56,281 nt of DNA from assembly GCA_017443465.1 (NCBI GenBank), contig JAFRXO010000010.1:1-56281 (forward strand). The letters run 5' to 3'. The stretch is from Bacteroidales bacterium (lineage in GTDB: Bacteria > Bacteroidota > Bacteroidia > Bacteroidales > UBA932). Positions 23,412-32,688 of this stretch are shown piece by piece. Position 1 is the first letter of the stretch. Each line of letters starts with the position of its first letter. Below the pieces are notes generated by a model. That model had not been told where the DNA came from. It made no database searches and worked only from the letters and a program-made list of their open reading frames with translations. The position numbers and the translations under genes are program-made.

Positions 23412-24101
23412 CTAAAGTGACCGGATAGCCTCTTCAATCACGGAGGCAAGGTCCGGGACGCTACGGATGATAGGAGCGGCGAAAGAAATCATCTGGAGGA
23501 CCTTCGCTTCGGCCTCCGGGATGCCACGTGAACGCATATAGAACTGCTCCTCTTCATTCAGCCTTCCGACAGTGGCCCCGTGAGAGCACTTCACGTCGTC
23601 GGCATATATTTCCAGCTGGGGCCTGGTGTCAATCCTGGCATCTTCTGACAGAAGGATGTTGTGACTTTCCTGGTAGGCTTCGGTCTTCTGGGCGTCAGGT
23701 GCCACGATGATCTTCCCATCAAAGGCCGCGTTAGAACTTCCTCCCAGCAATCCGTCGAATATCTGCCGGGATTCACAATGTCCCACCCGGTGATGCATCA
23801 CCACATTGAAATCCAGCCTGTCCTCTCCATTGCACAGGAAAAGGCATCGGACCTGCACCGAAGAGCCTTCACCAGCCAGATCCACTGTCAGGGGAACATC
23901 GGCGGAACCTCCAGGGAGAAAGACCAGATTGAGCTCCAGAGAGGCATCACGCCCTACCACCACATACCGCGGAGGCAGCTCAGGTGACAGGAACGTCCCG
24001 AGGGCGGACTGCCCGTCACCTACGACGAGGGTTTCCCCGTCATATGTGATTTCAGTCGGGACATAATGTCCGCAGTCCACTGCAGGAAGTTTCGATGACA
24101 T
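23412..24101 (-). CDS. sufD: Short SufD-like iron-sulfur assembly protein
   Basis: SufD joins SufB and SufC in the SufBC2D scaffold that builds Fe-S clusters. The start at 24101 (MSSKLPAVDCG, in a CATATG) gives 229 residues, about half of the usual 420-450. The beta-helix core and C-terminus are recognisable (QESHNILLSEDARIDTRPQL, CSHGATVGRLNEEEQFYMRSRG), while the N-terminal helical domain is missing. There is no sign of a break, since the start follows the sufC stop by four bases. It is either a naturally minimal SufD or one shortened early; no cysteine desulfurase (sufS) follows. Confidence 0.85.
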   Translation of the reverse strand: MSSKLPAVDCGHYVPTEITYDGETLVVGDGQSALGTFLSPELPPRYVVVGRDASLELNLVFLPGGSADVPLTVDLAGEGSSVQVRCLFLCNGEDRLDFNVVMHHRVGHCESRQIFDGLLGGSSNAAFDGKIIVAPDAQKTEAYQESHNILLSEDARIDTRPQLEIYADDVKCSHGATVGRLNEEEQFYMRSRGIPEAEAKVLQMISFAAPIIRSVPDLASVIEEAIRSL

Positions 24102-24105
24102 ATGT

Positions 24106-24858
24106 CTAGAATTTGTCAAATCCCTCGTTCTCAATTTCTTCTACAAGTTCATATCCTCCAGAACGCACGATTCTGCCATCCTTCAGGATATGTACCTCAT
24201 CCGGAGCGATGTACTCCAGGAGCTTCTGGTAATGTGTGATGATTATTGCCGAAGTCTCCGGTGTGTGCATTGCCTTCACCCCGTCGGCCACTATCTTCAG
24301 GGCATCCACATCCAGGCCGCTGTCGGTCTCGTCGAGTATCGCGAGAACCGGTGAAAGCATGGCCATCTGGAAGATCTCGTTACGCTTCTTCTCTCCGCCG
24401 GAAAAGCCCACGTTGACCTCGCGCTTGGCCAGTTCAGGAGGCATTTTCACGAACTCCATCTTCTCCCTCAGGAGTTTCAGGAAGGCACCGGCAGCAAGAG
24501 GCTCTTCACCCCTGGCCTTACGCTGGGCGTTGACGGCGGTCTTTATGAAATTAGTCATGGAGACCCCGGGGATTTCCACCGGATACTAGAAAGACATGAA
24601 TATGCCTTCTGCTGCCCTCTCTTCAGGTTTGAGAGCCAGGAGGTCTTTCCCCCGGAAAGAAATCTTCCCAGAAGAAACCTGATAGACCGGACGCCCGGCC
24701 AAGACCGAACTAAGGGTACTCTTGCCGGCTCCGTTGGGGCCCATGACGGCATGGATCTCCCCACGGCGGATCTTCAGGTTCACCCCTTTGAGTATCTCCC
24801 TGCCCTCGATTCCGGCATGGAGGTCTTCTATATCCAGCAGGTACTCATCCATTTTCAT
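24106..24858 (-). CDS. sufC: SufC Fe-S assembly ATPase, interrupted by an in-frame amber codon
   Basis: The 251-codon frame would encode a full ABC ATPase: Walker [10 protein letters not shown] (40-48), then EGIFMSF-[TAG]-YPVEIPGVS, the signature FSGGEKKR, Walker [11 protein letters not shown] and the H-loop ITHYQK. The TAG at 24586-24588 is codon 91 and replaces the Q-loop glutamine that is nearly invariant in SufC (FQYPVEIPG in E. coli). Reading frame and all else are intact, so it is one CAG-to-TAG change. TAG ends other genes here, so reassignment is unlikely. Possible explanations are a sequencing or assembly error, a young pseudogene, amber suppression, or two half-proteins with restart at the GTG at 24579. 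The start (CATATG) overlaps pnuC by four bases. Confidence 0.9.
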
Positions 24859-25508
24859 ATGTTTCTTTTATAGAGCTTGTACCACGTAAACAGCGACCAG
24901 ATCCCGTTGATCAGGTAGAGCCCGCTCACTATAGGCATGAACGACAGGCCCGCGCTCAGGTACAGGCATATGTTTGCGATATTCACCATCAGCCACACTA
25001 TCCAGCAGTCCCATTTCTTCTGGGCGGAAAGGAACTGTGCCAGAAGGGTCAGCATGAGAACCACAGCATCCAGCCAGGGAGTAGGATCGGGAACGAATGT
25101 GCCTTTGAACCAGGAGGTCCCGAGCCTGCTGAGGACGAAGCCCCAGACCAGGCCGGCACCGGCGACGAAAAGCAGGGCCCAGCCCCTCTGCTCCCAGGTA
25201 AGGGTGCTTACCTTCAGGTTGGAGGAATTGGCTGCGCTCTCTTCCCCCTCACGCGGATGCGACCAGCGCCACTGCCCGAAGAAATTAATGGCAAAAGCCA
25301 CCGGCTGGAGCAGCATCGCTGAATAGAGGTGCTTCTGGGCGAACATCACGAAGAGCAGGATGTTGTAAAGGTAACCCACCCAGAAATTGAACTTCTTGTT
25401 GCGGCCGGCCAGGAAGACGCACAACAGGCCGGTAACCACGGATACCAGCTCCAGGAGACTGACTCCGTTACCCCCGAGGGTAAAGATTATGTTATCTATG
25501 CTGAACAT
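24855..25508 (-). CDS. PnuC-family vitamin/riboside transporter
   Basis: This 217-residue inner-membrane protein has about 7-8 hydrophobic segments and PnuC family features: [32 protein letters not shown] and the C-terminal [20 protein letters not shown]. PnuC proteins carry nicotinamide riboside and relatives carry thiamine or riboflavin by facilitated diffusion; the substrate here is unknown and no riboswitch is seen. It is embedded in the suf operon: one base after the sufB stop and overlapping the sufC start by four bases. That location is unusual. Confidence 0.85.
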   Translation of the reverse strand: MFSIDNIIFTLGGNGVSLLELVSVVTGLLCVFLAGRNKKFNFWVGYLYNILLFVMFAQKHLYSAMLLQPVAFAINFFGQWRWSHPREGEESAANSSNLKVSTLTWEQRGWALLFVAGAGLVWGFVLSRLGTSWFKGTFVPDPTPWLDAVVLMLTLLAQFLSAQKKWDCWIVWLMVNIANICLYLSAGLSFMPIVSGLYLINGIWSLFTWYKLYKRNI

Positions 25509-25509
25509 T

Positions 25510-26958
25510 TTATCCTACAGATCCTTCAAGATTGACTGACAAAAGTTTACGGGCCTCGACGGCGAACTCCATCGGGAGCCTGGAGAGAACCTCGTGGGCA
25601 TATCCGTTGACGATAAGCCCCACGGCATCCTCCATGGCTATGCCCCTCTGGTTACAGTAGAAGAGCTGCTCGTCGCTGATTTTGGAAGTGGTGGCCTCAT
25701 GCTCAACTACAGCTGTCGGGCAGGCGTTCTTTATTACCGGGAAAGTGTGGGCTCCACACCGGGAGCCTATCAGTAGGGAATCGCACTGGGAGAAGTTACG
25801 TGCCCCGGATGCCCCGGGATTCATCCTCACCAGGCCACGGTAGCTGTTCTGGCTCCGACCGGCGGATATGCCCTTGCTGACTATCCGGCTGCGGGTGTTG
25901 CGTCCCAGATGGATCATCTTGGTGCCGGTGTCAGCCTGCTGCATATTGTTGGTCAGGGCCACTGAGTAGAATTCAGAGGAGGAATTGTCGCCTTTGAGTA
26001 TGGTGGAAGGATACTTCCACGTAATGGCGGAGCCTGTCTCGACCTGCGTCCAGCTCAAGTGCGACCCGCTGCCCTTGCATATGCCTCTCTTGGTCACTAG
26101 GTTAAGGATTCCGCCACGGCCTTCTGCGTCTCCGGGCCACCAGTTCTGTACCGTGGAATACTTCACATCCGCATCCTTCTCCACGATTATCTCGACTACG
26201 GCCGCATGGAGCTGGTTCTCATCCCTCATGGGAGCGGTGCAGCCTTCCATATAGCTTACATATGAGCCTTCGTCCGCCACTATAAGGGTGCGCTCGAACT
26301 GTCCGGTACCGGCCGCATTGATCCTGAAATAACTCGAAAGCTCCATCGGGCATTTCACTCCCTTGGGAATGTAGCAGAAGGTCCCGTCGCTGAAGACAGC
26401 GCTGTTGAGAGCAGCGTAAAAATTGTCCCCCGGGGGGACCACTGTGGCCAGGTATTTCTTCACCAGCTCGGGATACTCGCGCACTCCCTCGGAGAAAGAG
26501 CAGAAGATTATCCCCTTGTCGGAGAGCTCCTTACGGAAGGTTGTATTCACTGAAACCGAATCGAAGACGGCATCCACAGCCACCACCCCGGCCAGGGCTT
26601 CACGTTCACGGACAGGAATCCCGAGCTTCTCGAAAGTTTCTTCGAGCTTTGGATCTATCTCCTTGGGACGGTCGGCGTTCTTCTTCGGGGCGGCGTAGTA
26701 TATGATGTCCTGGAAATCTATCTTCGGGATGTCCAGGTGTCCCCATCGGGGCATGGGCATCTTAAGCCAGCGCCTGTAGGCATCCAGACGGAATTCCAGC
26801 AGCCACGCCGGCTCTTCCTTCAGGGCGGAAATCGTCCTGATAATGTCCTCGTTAAGGCCTTTGGGAACGAAATCCTGGGCCACGTCGGTGACGAAGCCTT
26901 CCTTGTACTCTTTCTGCTGGAATCCCTGCAGGATATCGTTTCCTTCCTTCTTGTCCAT
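25510..26958 (-). CDS. sufB: Fe-S cluster assembly scaffold SufB
   Basis: This is the first gene of the suf unit. The 482-residue protein has the expected length and motifs: [40 protein letters not shown], the cluster and FAD region ending in [15 protein letters not shown], and the C-terminal [21 protein letters not shown]. Together with SufC and SufD it forms the scaffold that receives sulfur and iron. A TAnnTTTG box lies about 25 bases upstream at 26983-26990. Confidence 0.95.
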   Translation of the reverse strand: MDKKEGNDILQGFQQKEYKEGFVTDVAQDFVPKGLNEDIIRTISALKEEPAWLLEFRLDAYRRWLKMPMPRWGHLDIPKIDFQDIIYYAAPKKNADRPKEIDPKLEETFEKLGIPVREREALAGVVAVDAVFDSVSVNTTFRKELSDKGIIFCSFSEGVREYPELVKKYLATVVPPGDNFYAALNSAVFSDGTFCYIPKGVKCPMELSSYFRINAAGTGQFERTLIVADEGSYVSYMEGCTAPMRDENQLHAAVVEIIVEKDADVKYSTVQNWWPGDAEGRGGILNLVTKRGICKGSGSHLSWTQVETGSAITWKYPSTILKGDNSSSEFYSVALTNNMQQADTGTKMIHLGRNTRSRIVSKGISAGRSQNSYRGLVRMNPGASGARNFSQCDSLLIGSRCGAHTFPVIKNACPTAVVEHEATTSKISDEQLFYCNQRGIAMEDAVGLIVNGYAHEVLSRLPMEFAVEARKLLSVNLEGSVG

Positions 26959-26982
26959 TAAGAAGCTTGAACTTCAAAGAAA

Positions 26983-26990
26983 CAAAGATA
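26983..26990 (-). promoter_or_regulatory. Promoter box (TAnnTTTG) for the suf operon
   Basis: Minus-strand TATCTTTG, about 24 bases before the sufB ATG. Confidence 0.6.
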
Positions 26991-27027
26991 GCAATTCTCC
27001 TGCAATATCCGACAGGACACGCCCCCG

Positions 27028-27894
27028 TCACCTGCGGAACAGACCGAATACTGCGGAGCCCGACCCGGACATGGATGCATATGCCGCACCCTCCCTGTAA
27101 AGGCCGTCCTTGATTTCGGCAAGCTGAGGATGGAGGGCGAAGACGGTAGTCTCGAAATCATTGAAAAGCAGGTCTTTCCATGACTCGACCGGAAGATTGA
27201 AAATCTCTTTGAAAGGCATAGGATGCACTGGGCCGGCGAAGCGCGGATCCTCGCGCGGAGTGATTCCTCCATATGCCTCACGGGTAGAAACGTGTATCCC
27301 TTCAGGGACCACCACCTTCAGTTCATATCCGTCCAGGACCGGAAGACCGGCCGGAGTGAGGATCTCTCCCCTGCCCTCGCCCAGCATCGGCCTGCCATAT
27401 ATGAAAAACGCGCAGTCACTTCCCAGTCGCGCCGCATATGAGGCCAGCGCTGCCTCGTCCAGGCCGAGAGAAGCTATGGAACTGAGCATCTTGAGAGCCG
27501 CCGCGGCATCGGAGGAACCTCCCCCGAGTCCCGCTCCGACTGGCGAGGTCTTCTCGAGGAAAATCTTGACGCAAGGCATGGAAAAGTCCTGGGACAGAAG
27601 GGCATATGCTTTGGCCGTGAGGTCGGAAAGGGGGTCCCAGTCAACTCCTTCGGCACGCGCTATGGTAATCATGAGTTTCCCGCCTGGCGAAATGGCCTGC
27701 CTGAGGGAATCTCCGGAATACTTTCCGGCAAGTGTCGAACTCGTACGGCTGTAGTCATCCCCGGTAATGATTTCAAGGGTGTCATGGTAAGCCTTGCAGG
27801 GCACGAAGAGGGTATTCAGGTCATGATAGCCGTCCGGCCTCTTACGGAGCACTTCGAGCCCCAGGTTAACCTTTACTTCCGGGAAAGAGATCAT
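27028..27894 (-). CDS. ispE: 4-diphosphocytidyl-2-C-methyl-D-erythritol kinase
   Basis: This GHMP kinase phosphorylates CDP-ME in the non-mevalonate isoprenoid pathway. The 288-residue protein shows PEVKVNLGLEVLRKRPDGYHDL at the start, the ATP-binding glycine-rich motif SPVGAGLGGGSSDAAAALK at about 108-126 and the C-terminal SMSGSGSAVFGLF. The start ATG is in a CATATG and has a TAnnTTTG box 20 bases upstream. It stands alone, with its stop about 40 bases from the suf promoter. Confidence 0.95.
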   Translation of the reverse strand: MISFPEVKVNLGLEVLRKRPDGYHDLNTLFVPCKAYHDTLEIITGDDYSRTSSTLAGKYSGDSLRQAISPGGKLMITIARAEGVDWDPLSDLTAKAYALLSQDFSMPCVKIFLEKTSPVGAGLGGGSSDAAAALKMLSSIASLGLDEAALASYAARLGSDCAFFIYGRPMLGEGRGEILTPAGLPVLDGYELKVVVPEGIHVSTREAYGGITPREDPRFAGPVHPMPFKEIFNLPVESWKDLLFNDFETTVFALHPQLAEIKDGLYREGAAYASMSGSGSAVFGLFRR

Positions 27895-27914
27895 ATGCAG
27901 TCACGTTGACATTG

Positions 27915-27922
27915 CAAAAATA
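27915..27922 (-). promoter_or_regulatory. Promoter box (TAnnTTTG) for ispE
   Basis: Minus-strand TATTTTTG, 20 bases before the ATG at 27894. Confidence 0.6.
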
Positions 27923-27935
27923 GCAATTATTTGGT

Positions 27936-27943
27936 TAACTTTG
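27936..27943 (+). promoter_or_regulatory. Promoter box (TAnnTTTG) for the GH9 operon
   Basis: Plus-strand TAACTTTG, 16 bases before the ATG at 27960, with a TTG about 20 bases further upstream at 27912-27914 fitting a -33 element. Divergent from the ispE box 14 bases away. Confidence 0.65.
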
Positions 27944-27959
27944 TGAGGGATAATCACTC

Positions 27960-30326
27960 ATGATAACAGGCAAATTCTGCATACCGTTAGCCTTGGCTAT
28001 TCTCCTGTCATGTTCACATGGTACGGGTGAACTGTCCCCCGGTTTCAGGAAAGCCCTTGACGGCAGCAGCCTGGTTTCAAGGCCCATTCCCCTGGAAACT
28101 GAAAGGTCGTTCGAAGAGAGGAACCTTCCCGAAGGCATTTCATTTTCCGAATCGCTCCCGATTGACAAATCCCTTTCAATCAATTACAAGACCCTTTCAG
28201 GAAAGAGGGCCAGGGGGTCTGACTCGGATCCGGATTACGCGACTTACGGCAACCACTCCGCAACCCTTCCGCTTGAAGGGATGGATCTTGAAGGCTACAA
28301 TGTCCTGACATTCCAAGTCGATGTGGACAGCCCCGGCGACCTCTCTCCCAGCCTGAACCTGGTGCTGACAAACCGCGACCCCTCCCCGAAAGACGGATTC
28401 ACTCCGCCGACAGGATCCCATCTTGTTCCCCTTGTGCAGGGAAAGAACAAGTGCAGGTTCTGGATCGGAGATCTCAGGAGGGACTGCGCGGACAACCTCC
28501 GGTTCTACGCCACCAACAGGGGCTGGAACCTGGAAGAAGGAGTCATCGCTTCCTACACTATCTCAGACATAACGTTCGGAAAGGCAGACATTTCCGTGAA
28601 GGTATCTGGTTGGATACCGGAACCCGGGAAGATTGTCCTTTCGAGCTCCGGCTACTACTCTTCTGGGGCCAAGACGGCCATAATGGATGCAGCCTCCGCC
28701 TCATCGTCCTTCCGGCTGCTGACTAAGGATGGGAAAACGGTTTTCGAGGGAGACGTCACCAAGGCCACTACAACCACAGGGGAATATGCTGTCCTGGATT
28801 TCTCGCCAGTCCATGTAGAGAAGACCGGGGAATATGTCCTGGAGGCCGGGGAATCATCCTCCGAGCCGTTCCGGATCGGGGACCATCCTTTCGACGAACT
28901 GCAATGGAGGCTCCTGAACTTCATTTTCGGGCAGAGATGCGGTTTTCCCGTCGAGGGAGTCCATCCCCTCTGCCACAGCGACCTTTTCGCAATCCATGAG
29001 GGAGATACCCTGTCCTATGGCGGTGGATGGCACGATGCCGGAGACCTCAGCCAGCAGACCCTCCAGACCGGTGATGTGGCATTCAATCTCCTGGAAGCCG
29101 CACAGGCAGCCGGGAAACGCGCACCCGCCCTCTCACGGCGTCTCACCGAAGAGGCTCTCTGGGGCCTGGACTTCATGGAGAAAGTCCGCTTCCCGGACGG
29201 CAGCAGGGCCAGCAGCATGGGACTTCTCCTGTGGCAGGACGGGAAGAAAGGAACCTTCGACGACATATTTACGGTAAGAGTACAGGGAATGGCCTACGAC
29301 AACTTCCTCTATGCCGCTTACCAGGCTTACGCAGCCAAGGTCTTCTCACGGCACAAGTCCTTGTCCGCCATGTACACCCAACGCGCGGAACGGGACTTCG
29401 CATATGCCCTCGCTAAGTTTGAAAGGGACGGATACGACATATTCTACCAGCCATACGAACACACGTTCAACACCCCGCACAGCCTTTATCAGGCTACGAT
29501 ATCCTGGGCTGCAAGCATGCTGTTCGGCCTGACAGGAAACAGCGCATATGCCCGGAAAGCCGCGGAAGCGATGTCATATGTACTGTCCTGCCAGATGGAG
29601 GAGGGACCGGGCAAGGGGTATTTCTGCAAGGATGCATCCCGGAAGTCACTGTTCCATAATGTCCACCAGAGCAGGGAGCATATCTTCGCCATGGCCCTGG
29701 AAGAGCTCTGCCGCACTCAGGCCTCCAATCCGGACTGTCACATATGGAAAAAAGCCGCGGAGGAATATGGAGCCGCGCTTGAGAGGTACATGTACTCTAC
29801 CGCTCCATATGGAATGATACCTTCCGGAGTGTACTCCCTCGACGAACCCGATGACTATGAGGCGTTTGCGCGCGAGAACGTCTTCATCCCGGGGAACGCG
29901 GCGGAGAGGTTCCGCACCCAGGTCCGGACCGGGATACAGCTCGACTCCACCCATTTCCTGAAAAGGTTCCCCGTCTGGTTCGGAGTCTATAACGGGAACA
30001 ACGCCGTCCTGCTTTCGCAGGGAAAAGCCGCCGCCGTGTGCGCCCGCCTGCTGGGAGACCGAAACCTGGAAGACATGGCCCGCGAACAGATTTACTGGGT
30101 ACTCGGGAAGAATCCCTTTGCCCAGAGCATGGTCTATGGCGAAGGTTTCGACTATCCCTTAATGGACTCTTTCTCCAGCGGACCGCTGACCGGAGAGGTC
30201 CCTGTCGGAATACGCACCATTGACGACACTGACATCCCTTACTGGCCCCAGGTGAACAATGCCTGCTACAAGGAGGTCTGGACAAGTGTCGCCGGAAAGA
30301 TATTATCCCTCATCTCAGAACTGTAA
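27960..30326 (+). CDS. GH9 family endoglucanase lipoprotein
   Basis: This exported inverting cellulase or related beta-glucanase is 788 residues long. It has a lipoprotein signal (PLALAILLSC), a beta-sandwich binding-like module at about 60-205, an immunoglobulin-like CelD_N domain at about 210-310 (SGWIPEPGKIVLSSSGYYS) and the (alpha/alpha)6 catalytic domain from about 320. Catalytic parts seen are GGWHDAGDLSQQ (the DAGD motif), WVLGKNPFAQSMVYG and the C-terminal proton donor Glu in ACYKEVW. It leads an operon with GH18-ThuA, DUF4886 and a phosphodiesterase; the next start is four bases after its stop. Confidence 0.9.
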   Translation: MITGKFCIPLALAILLSCSHGTGELSPGFRKALDGSSLVSRPIPLETERSFEERNLPEGISFSESLPIDKSLSINYKTLSGKRARGSDSDPDYATYGNHSATLPLEGMDLEGYNVLTFQVDVDSPGDLSPSLNLVLTNRDPSPKDGFTPPTGSHLVPLVQGKNKCRFWIGDLRRDCADNLRFYATNRGWNLEEGVIASYTISDITFGKADISVKVSGWIPEPGKIVLSSSGYYSSGAKTAIMDAASASSSFRLLTKDGKTVFEGDVTKATTTTGEYAVLDFSPVHVEKTGEYVLEAGESSSEPFRIGDHPFDELQWRLLNFIFGQRCGFPVEGVHPLCHSDLFAIHEGDTLSYGGGWHDAGDLSQQTLQTGDVAFNLLEAAQAAGKRAPALSRRLTEEALWGLDFMEKVRFPDGSRASSMGLLLWQDGKKGTFDDIFTVRVQGMAYDNFLYAAYQAYAAKVFSRHKSLSAMYTQRAERDFAYALAKFERDGYDIFYQPYEHTFNTPHSLYQATISWAASMLFGLTGNSAYARKAAEAMSYVLSCQMEEGPGKGYFCKDASRKSLFHNVHQSREHIFAMALEELCRTQASNPDCHIWKKAAEEYGAALERYMYSTAPYGMIPSGVYSLDEPDDYEAFARENVFIPGNAAERFRTQVRTGIQLDSTHFLKRFPVWFGVYNGNNAVLLSQGKAAAVCARLLGDRNLEDMAREQIYWVLGKNPFAQSMVYGEGFDYPLMDSFSSGPLTGEVPVGIRTIDDTDIPYWPQVNNACYKEVWTSVAGKILSLISEL

Positions 30327-30330
30327 CGCT

Positions 30331-31878
30331 ATGAAAAAAATCCTCGCTTTCCTCCTGATCGCCTTGTCATCGGTTATTTCCTACGAGACAAGCCTTTTTG
30401 CCAAGCCACGTGTAAACAAAGAAGACATGGTAATCGGAGCATATGTCTATCAGTCTAAGAAAGGCATTCCGGATCCGCAGCTGGTTACACACGTCTTCTT
30501 CGCTTTCGCACATGTGAGCGAATCGTTCGACGGACTTTACATTCCGGATGAAGGAGAACTCAAAAGGGTCGCCGACCTGAAAAAGAAGAATCCTGAGGTA
30601 AAGGTACTCCTCTCTGTAGGGGGCTGGGGAAGCGGACGTTTCAGCGAGATGGCCGCATCCGCCCGCAGCCGCAGCTCATTTGCGAAGGACTGCAAGAAAG
30701 CCGTCAAGAAATTCCATCTCGACGGGATTGACATAGACTGGGAGTATCCGACAAGCAGCTCTGCAAAGATCTCTTCATCTCCCGAGGACACAGGCAACTT
30801 CTCCCTGCTGATGAAAGATCTCAGGGAAGCGCTGGGGCGCCGCAAGCTTCTTTCCATCGCCACTGTCTGCAACGCCAAATACATTGATTTCAAGGCGGTT
30901 CTCCCGCTCATAGATTATGTCAATGTAATGGCCTATCCCCTGCCGAAAGGATACACCTATCAGATGTCCGTCGATGCCCACATAGCAGCGGGCGTGCCGC
31001 CATGCAAACTGGTCCTCGGGATGCCTCTTTACGGCGGGGAGAATGAAGAGACCATAGGCAAGAGGTGCGACTACATAGTCTCCCACAACCTTAAAGGCGG
31101 AATGTACTGGCAGTGGAACAGCGAGAAGGAAGACCATGTGCTGGCCAAGGTAGTCAACGAAAAACTCAGGGTGAAGAGGGGCCTCAAGAACGTACTTGTC
31201 CTATTCGAGAACGGAGGCTGGCACAAGCCGCTCACTGACGTGCTTGTCCCATGGCTCGATTCCCTGGCCCCCTCCAGGGGATATGCGGTCACCGGCATCA
31301 GGAACCTGGCCAACGTAACTGAAGAATTCCTCTATGATTATGATGCAGTCCTGCAGATCGACTGTCCCCCTTATCCGTGGCCGAAAGAAGCACAGGATGC
31401 ATTCATCAAATACATGGATGAGGGCCGGGGCGGCTATGCCGGATACCACCACGCCACTCTCCTGGGAGAGTTCGACGGATACGGGATGTGGGACTGGTTC
31501 TCCTGGTTCATGGGAGGGATCCGCTACAAGAACTACATAGCTGAGACCTGCGAAGGGACTGTCCGCCTGGAGGATTCAACCCACCCGGCACTCTCAGGAG
31601 TCCCTTCGGAATTCAAGATTCCGGAAGACGAATGGTACACATATGACAAGAGCCCCAGGCTGGCTCCGTACATCCACGTCCTGGCCTCAGTAGATGAAAA
31701 CTCCTACAATCCGTCTTCAAACATCAAGATGGGAGACCACCCGGTCATATGGACGAATACCTCGGTCAAGGCGAGGAACATCTATTTCCAGTTCGGGCAC
31801 AGCCCCAAGCTTATGGAGAACGAGGCCTATCTGACCATGCTGCTGGGTTCCATCGACTGGTTATTGGGAAATAAGTAA
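30331..31878 (+). CDS. GH18 chitinase-like domain fused to a ThuA-like domain, secreted
   Basis: The start at 30331 gives a signal peptide (MKKILAFLLIALSSVISYE) and 515 residues. Residues about 30-275 are a GH18 barrel with the complete catalytic motif DGIDIDWEY (DxxDxDxE) and VLLSVGGWGSG. From about 285 to the end follows a ThuA-like glutamine-amidotransferase-fold domain: VLVLFENGGWHK, GRGGYAGYHHATL, DDEWYTYD-like spacing and NIYFQFGHSP. ThuA-like proteins are linked to sugar oxidation or are uncharacterised hydrolases. I do not recall this fusion being described. It sits directly after GH9. Confidence 0.85.
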   Translation: MKKILAFLLIALSSVISYETSLFAKPRVNKEDMVIGAYVYQSKKGIPDPQLVTHVFFAFAHVSESFDGLYIPDEGELKRVADLKKKNPEVKVLLSVGGWGSGRFSEMAASARSRSSFAKDCKKAVKKFHLDGIDIDWEYPTSSSAKISSSPEDTGNFSLLMKDLREALGRRKLLSIATVCNAKYIDFKAVLPLIDYVNVMAYPLPKGYTYQMSVDAHIAAGVPPCKLVLGMPLYGGENEETIGKRCDYIVSHNLKGGMYWQWNSEKEDHVLAKVVNEKLRVKRGLKNVLVLFENGGWHKPLTDVLVPWLDSLAPSRGYAVTGIRNLANVTEEFLYDYDAVLQIDCPPYPWPKEAQDAFIKYMDEGRGGYAGYHHATLLGEFDGYGMWDWFSWFMGGIRYKNYIAETCEGTVRLEDSTHPALSGVPSEFKIPEDEWYTYDKSPRLAPYIHVLASVDENSYNPSSNIKMGDHPVIWTNTSVKARNIYFQFGHSPKLMENEAYLTMLLGSIDWLLGNK

Positions 31879-31893
31879 TATGTTCTAAATGAT

Positions 31894-32670
31894 ATGATTA
31901 TGAAAAAGATTCTTGCAGTTTGCCTGGGTTTGATTTGCGGACTGTCCATATGCTTCGGACAGGAATTCCAGGTTCCCCAGGCGCCTAAGGCACAGGATGA
32001 GGTGTGGGTCCTCTGCATAGGCAACTCCTTCACGTATTTCTTCCACTCCGACCAGATGCTATGCGAGATTGCCGAAAGCCAGGGGCTCCATATCAAGATC
32101 GGAAAATACCTTAAAGGCGGGCAGACATTCGGTCAGCATATGGGAATCGAGGAGAGCCGGAAAGCGAGACAGGTACGAGGATATGATTACGCCTTCCTCC
32201 AGGACCAGAGCGTGAATCCCGCCAGGCTTGCAAGGGACAAGAATGAAGCGGTCCTGACGGACTATATCAAGCTGAAGGATGAGGTTCTGGAATACTCCCC
32301 GGACTGCAAGATATTCCTCGAGAGGACATGGGGTTATCCCGGAAACAAGGCCGGAGATTTCGGCACCTGGCTGGAACTGGACAAGTACCTGAAGAAAGGG
32401 ACGGCGAAGATGGCTCGGAAAGGACACTCCAAGATCTCTCCTATCGGCGAAGCCTTCAAAAGAGCCATATGGGAAAGGCCGGATATCGCCATGTTCGGAC
32501 CTGACGGGAAGCACCAGAGCAGGGAAGGATCCTATCTTAAGGCCTGTGTCAACTACCTGATGATCACAGGGAAAGCCTTTGCAGGAGAAGTTCCCTCATG
32601 TGAAGTAAACCCCGAAAAAGCCGCAGCCCTCAGGGCAATCGCAGAAAAGACTGTACTGGGTAATTGCTGA
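31894..32670 (+). CDS. DUF4886-like secreted SGNH-hydrolase-fold protein
   Basis: The 258-residue protein starts MIMKKILAVCLGLICGLSICFG, a signal peptide. The core matches DUF4886, an SGNH/GDSL-like family of Bacteroidota: the nucleophile block VLCIGNSFTYFF (Gly-Asn-Ser), a glycine block LKGGQTFG, YDYAFLQDQS and the late D-G-K-H of FGPDGKHQSREGSY, which supplies the Asp/His pair. The family is thought to contain esterases, but its substrate is not known. Its place between GH18-ThuA and a phosphodiesterase suggests removal of an ester from the same glycan. Confidence 0.8.
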   Translation: MIMKKILAVCLGLICGLSICFGQEFQVPQAPKAQDEVWVLCIGNSFTYFFHSDQMLCEIAESQGLHIKIGKYLKGGQTFGQHMGIEESRKARQVRGYDYAFLQDQSVNPARLARDKNEAVLTDYIKLKDEVLEYSPDCKIFLERTWGYPGNKAGDFGTWLELDKYLKKGTAKMARKGHSKISPIGEAFKRAIWERPDIAMFGPDGKHQSREGSYLKACVNYLMITGKAFAGEVPSCEVNPEKAAALRAIAEKTVLGNC

Positions 32671-32688
32671 AACAATCGCAAATCACAT

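Noticed and set aside
24586-24588. Reassignment of TAG to glutamine in this genome
   Set aside because: TAG is used as the normal stop of several intact genes in the window (aroD-aroA, mdh, the phosphodiesterase, the serpin).
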